This document shows positions 63,775 to 64,000 of a stretch of DNA of 64,000 nt, one piece after another. This DNA comes from Bradyrhizobium icense (GTDB taxonomy: Bacteria > Pseudomonadota > Alphaproteobacteria > Rhizobiales > Xanthobacteraceae). Made by a program: the position numbers and the translations under genes. The DNA is taken from assembly GCF_001693385.1 (NCBI RefSeq), contig NZ_CP016428.1:7192001-7256000 (forward strand), read 5' to 3'. The number at the start of each line of letters is the position of its first letter. Position 1 is the first letter of the stretch. Below the pieces are notes generated by a model. It did no database searches. It saw only the letters and a list, made by a program, of their open reading frames with translations, and had not been told where the DNA came from.

Positions 63775-63847
63775 GAGCATGATCTCCGGGCAAACGCTTC
63801 GCGTTTGTCCCGAGGAAAACCGGTTTCCACTTTTCCGGATCATGCTC
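63775..63847. repeat. GAGCATGATC repeat element
   Basis: GAGCATGATCTCCGG at the left and CCGGATCATGCTC at the right are inverted arms, with an inner AAACGCTTCGCGTTT palindrome. A decayed relative lies at 18712-18765. The element separates the permease and ATPase genes of one ABC transporter. Confidence 0.8.
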
Positions 63848-64000
63848 TCACCGAACAATAGCAATGCGTGCCTGCAGGCGCCGGACGCCATAGGACGCGA
63901 CACAGGAAATCACGAAATAGACCGCCGCCGCGAACAGATACATCTCGACCAGCCGGCCGTCGCGCTGCGCCACCTTGCTGGCGGCACCGAGGAAATCCGG
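63848..64000 (-). CDS. Amino-acid ABC transporter permease, C-terminal end (partial)
   Basis: The minus strand from the window edge encodes 50 residues, PDFLGAASKVAQRDGRLVEM to RLQARIAIVR, then TGA. The hydrophobic helix YLFAAAVYFVISCVASYGV and the charged end are typical of HisM/GltK-type permeases. It lies directly upstream of the ATPase gene. The rest of the gene is outside the window. Confidence 0.85.
   Translation of the reverse strand, partial: PDFLGAASKVAQRDGRLVEMYLFAAAVYFVISCVASYGVRRLQARIAIVR

Overview
The window is high-GC DNA from an alphaproteobacterium, most likely Bradyrhizobium or a close relative in the Nitrobacteraceae. The evidence is the hisZ-hisG pair, a CIRCE-controlled groES-groEL operon, the short L36 without zinc-ligand cysteines, a BacA/SbmA-like ABC transporter, and several families of intergenic palindromic repeats of the kind common in that group. 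It reads as ordinary chromosome. I saw no rRNA, tRNA, CRISPR array, phage, plasmid or intact insertion sequence.

Layout. 1-14 kb: hisZ (5' end outside the window) and hisG, a glycosyltransferase/HpnK-type deacetylase pair, a DUF2076 protein, an L,D-transpeptidase, a CheZ-like protein, groES-groEL behind a promoter and CIRCE operator, and several small exported or lipid-anchored proteins. 14.5-18.6 kb: a fused permease/ATPase of the BacA-like type, an HPP-family membrane protein, a TorF-like porin and a Lys/Ala-rich histone-H1-like protein. 18.8-23.6 kb: glycolate oxidase glcD-glcE-glcF (minus strand), divergent from a class I cytochrome c. 23.9-37.6 kb: small metabolic and regulatory units, namely an alpha/beta hydrolase, a TPR protein, rpmJ, two MaoC-like hot-dog genes divergent from an amidohydrolase, a DLH-HAD-YbaK run, a solo tripartite-tricarboxylate binding protein, and a LysR regulator divergent from SDR-pirin-WrbA.

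37.7-54.1 kb is a polysaccharide locus. It holds a CelD-like acyltransferase, a JmjC/cupin-like protein, four or five glycosyltransferases, an O-antigen ligase/polymerase-like protein, a GH26-like glycosidase, a Wzx-type flippase, a methyltransferase, a NodB-type deacetylase, a Wzz/GumC-type chain-length protein whose fused kinase domain has lost its P-loop lysine, a WecG/TagA-type transferase and GalE. Together they could build, modify, flip and polymerise a surface polysaccharide, but no initiating phosphoglycosyltransferase and no outer-membrane polysaccharide exporter is recognisable here.

54.2-64 kb: a DUF1080 protein, a DUF2171 protein, a 1365-residue signalling protein with five tandem GAF domains followed by intact GGDEF and EAL domains, and an LLM-class flavin monooxygenase. 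The monooxygenase lies between two apparent gene relics: an internally deleted malate/lactate-type dehydrogenase upstream and a probable fumarylacetoacetate-hydrolase N-terminus downstream. A D-amino-acid aminotransferase and the ATPase plus permease end of an amino-acid ABC transporter complete the window. Start codons below were chosen by ribosome-binding sites, overlaps and signal peptides. Function names rest on recognising family motifs by eye; no database search was run.
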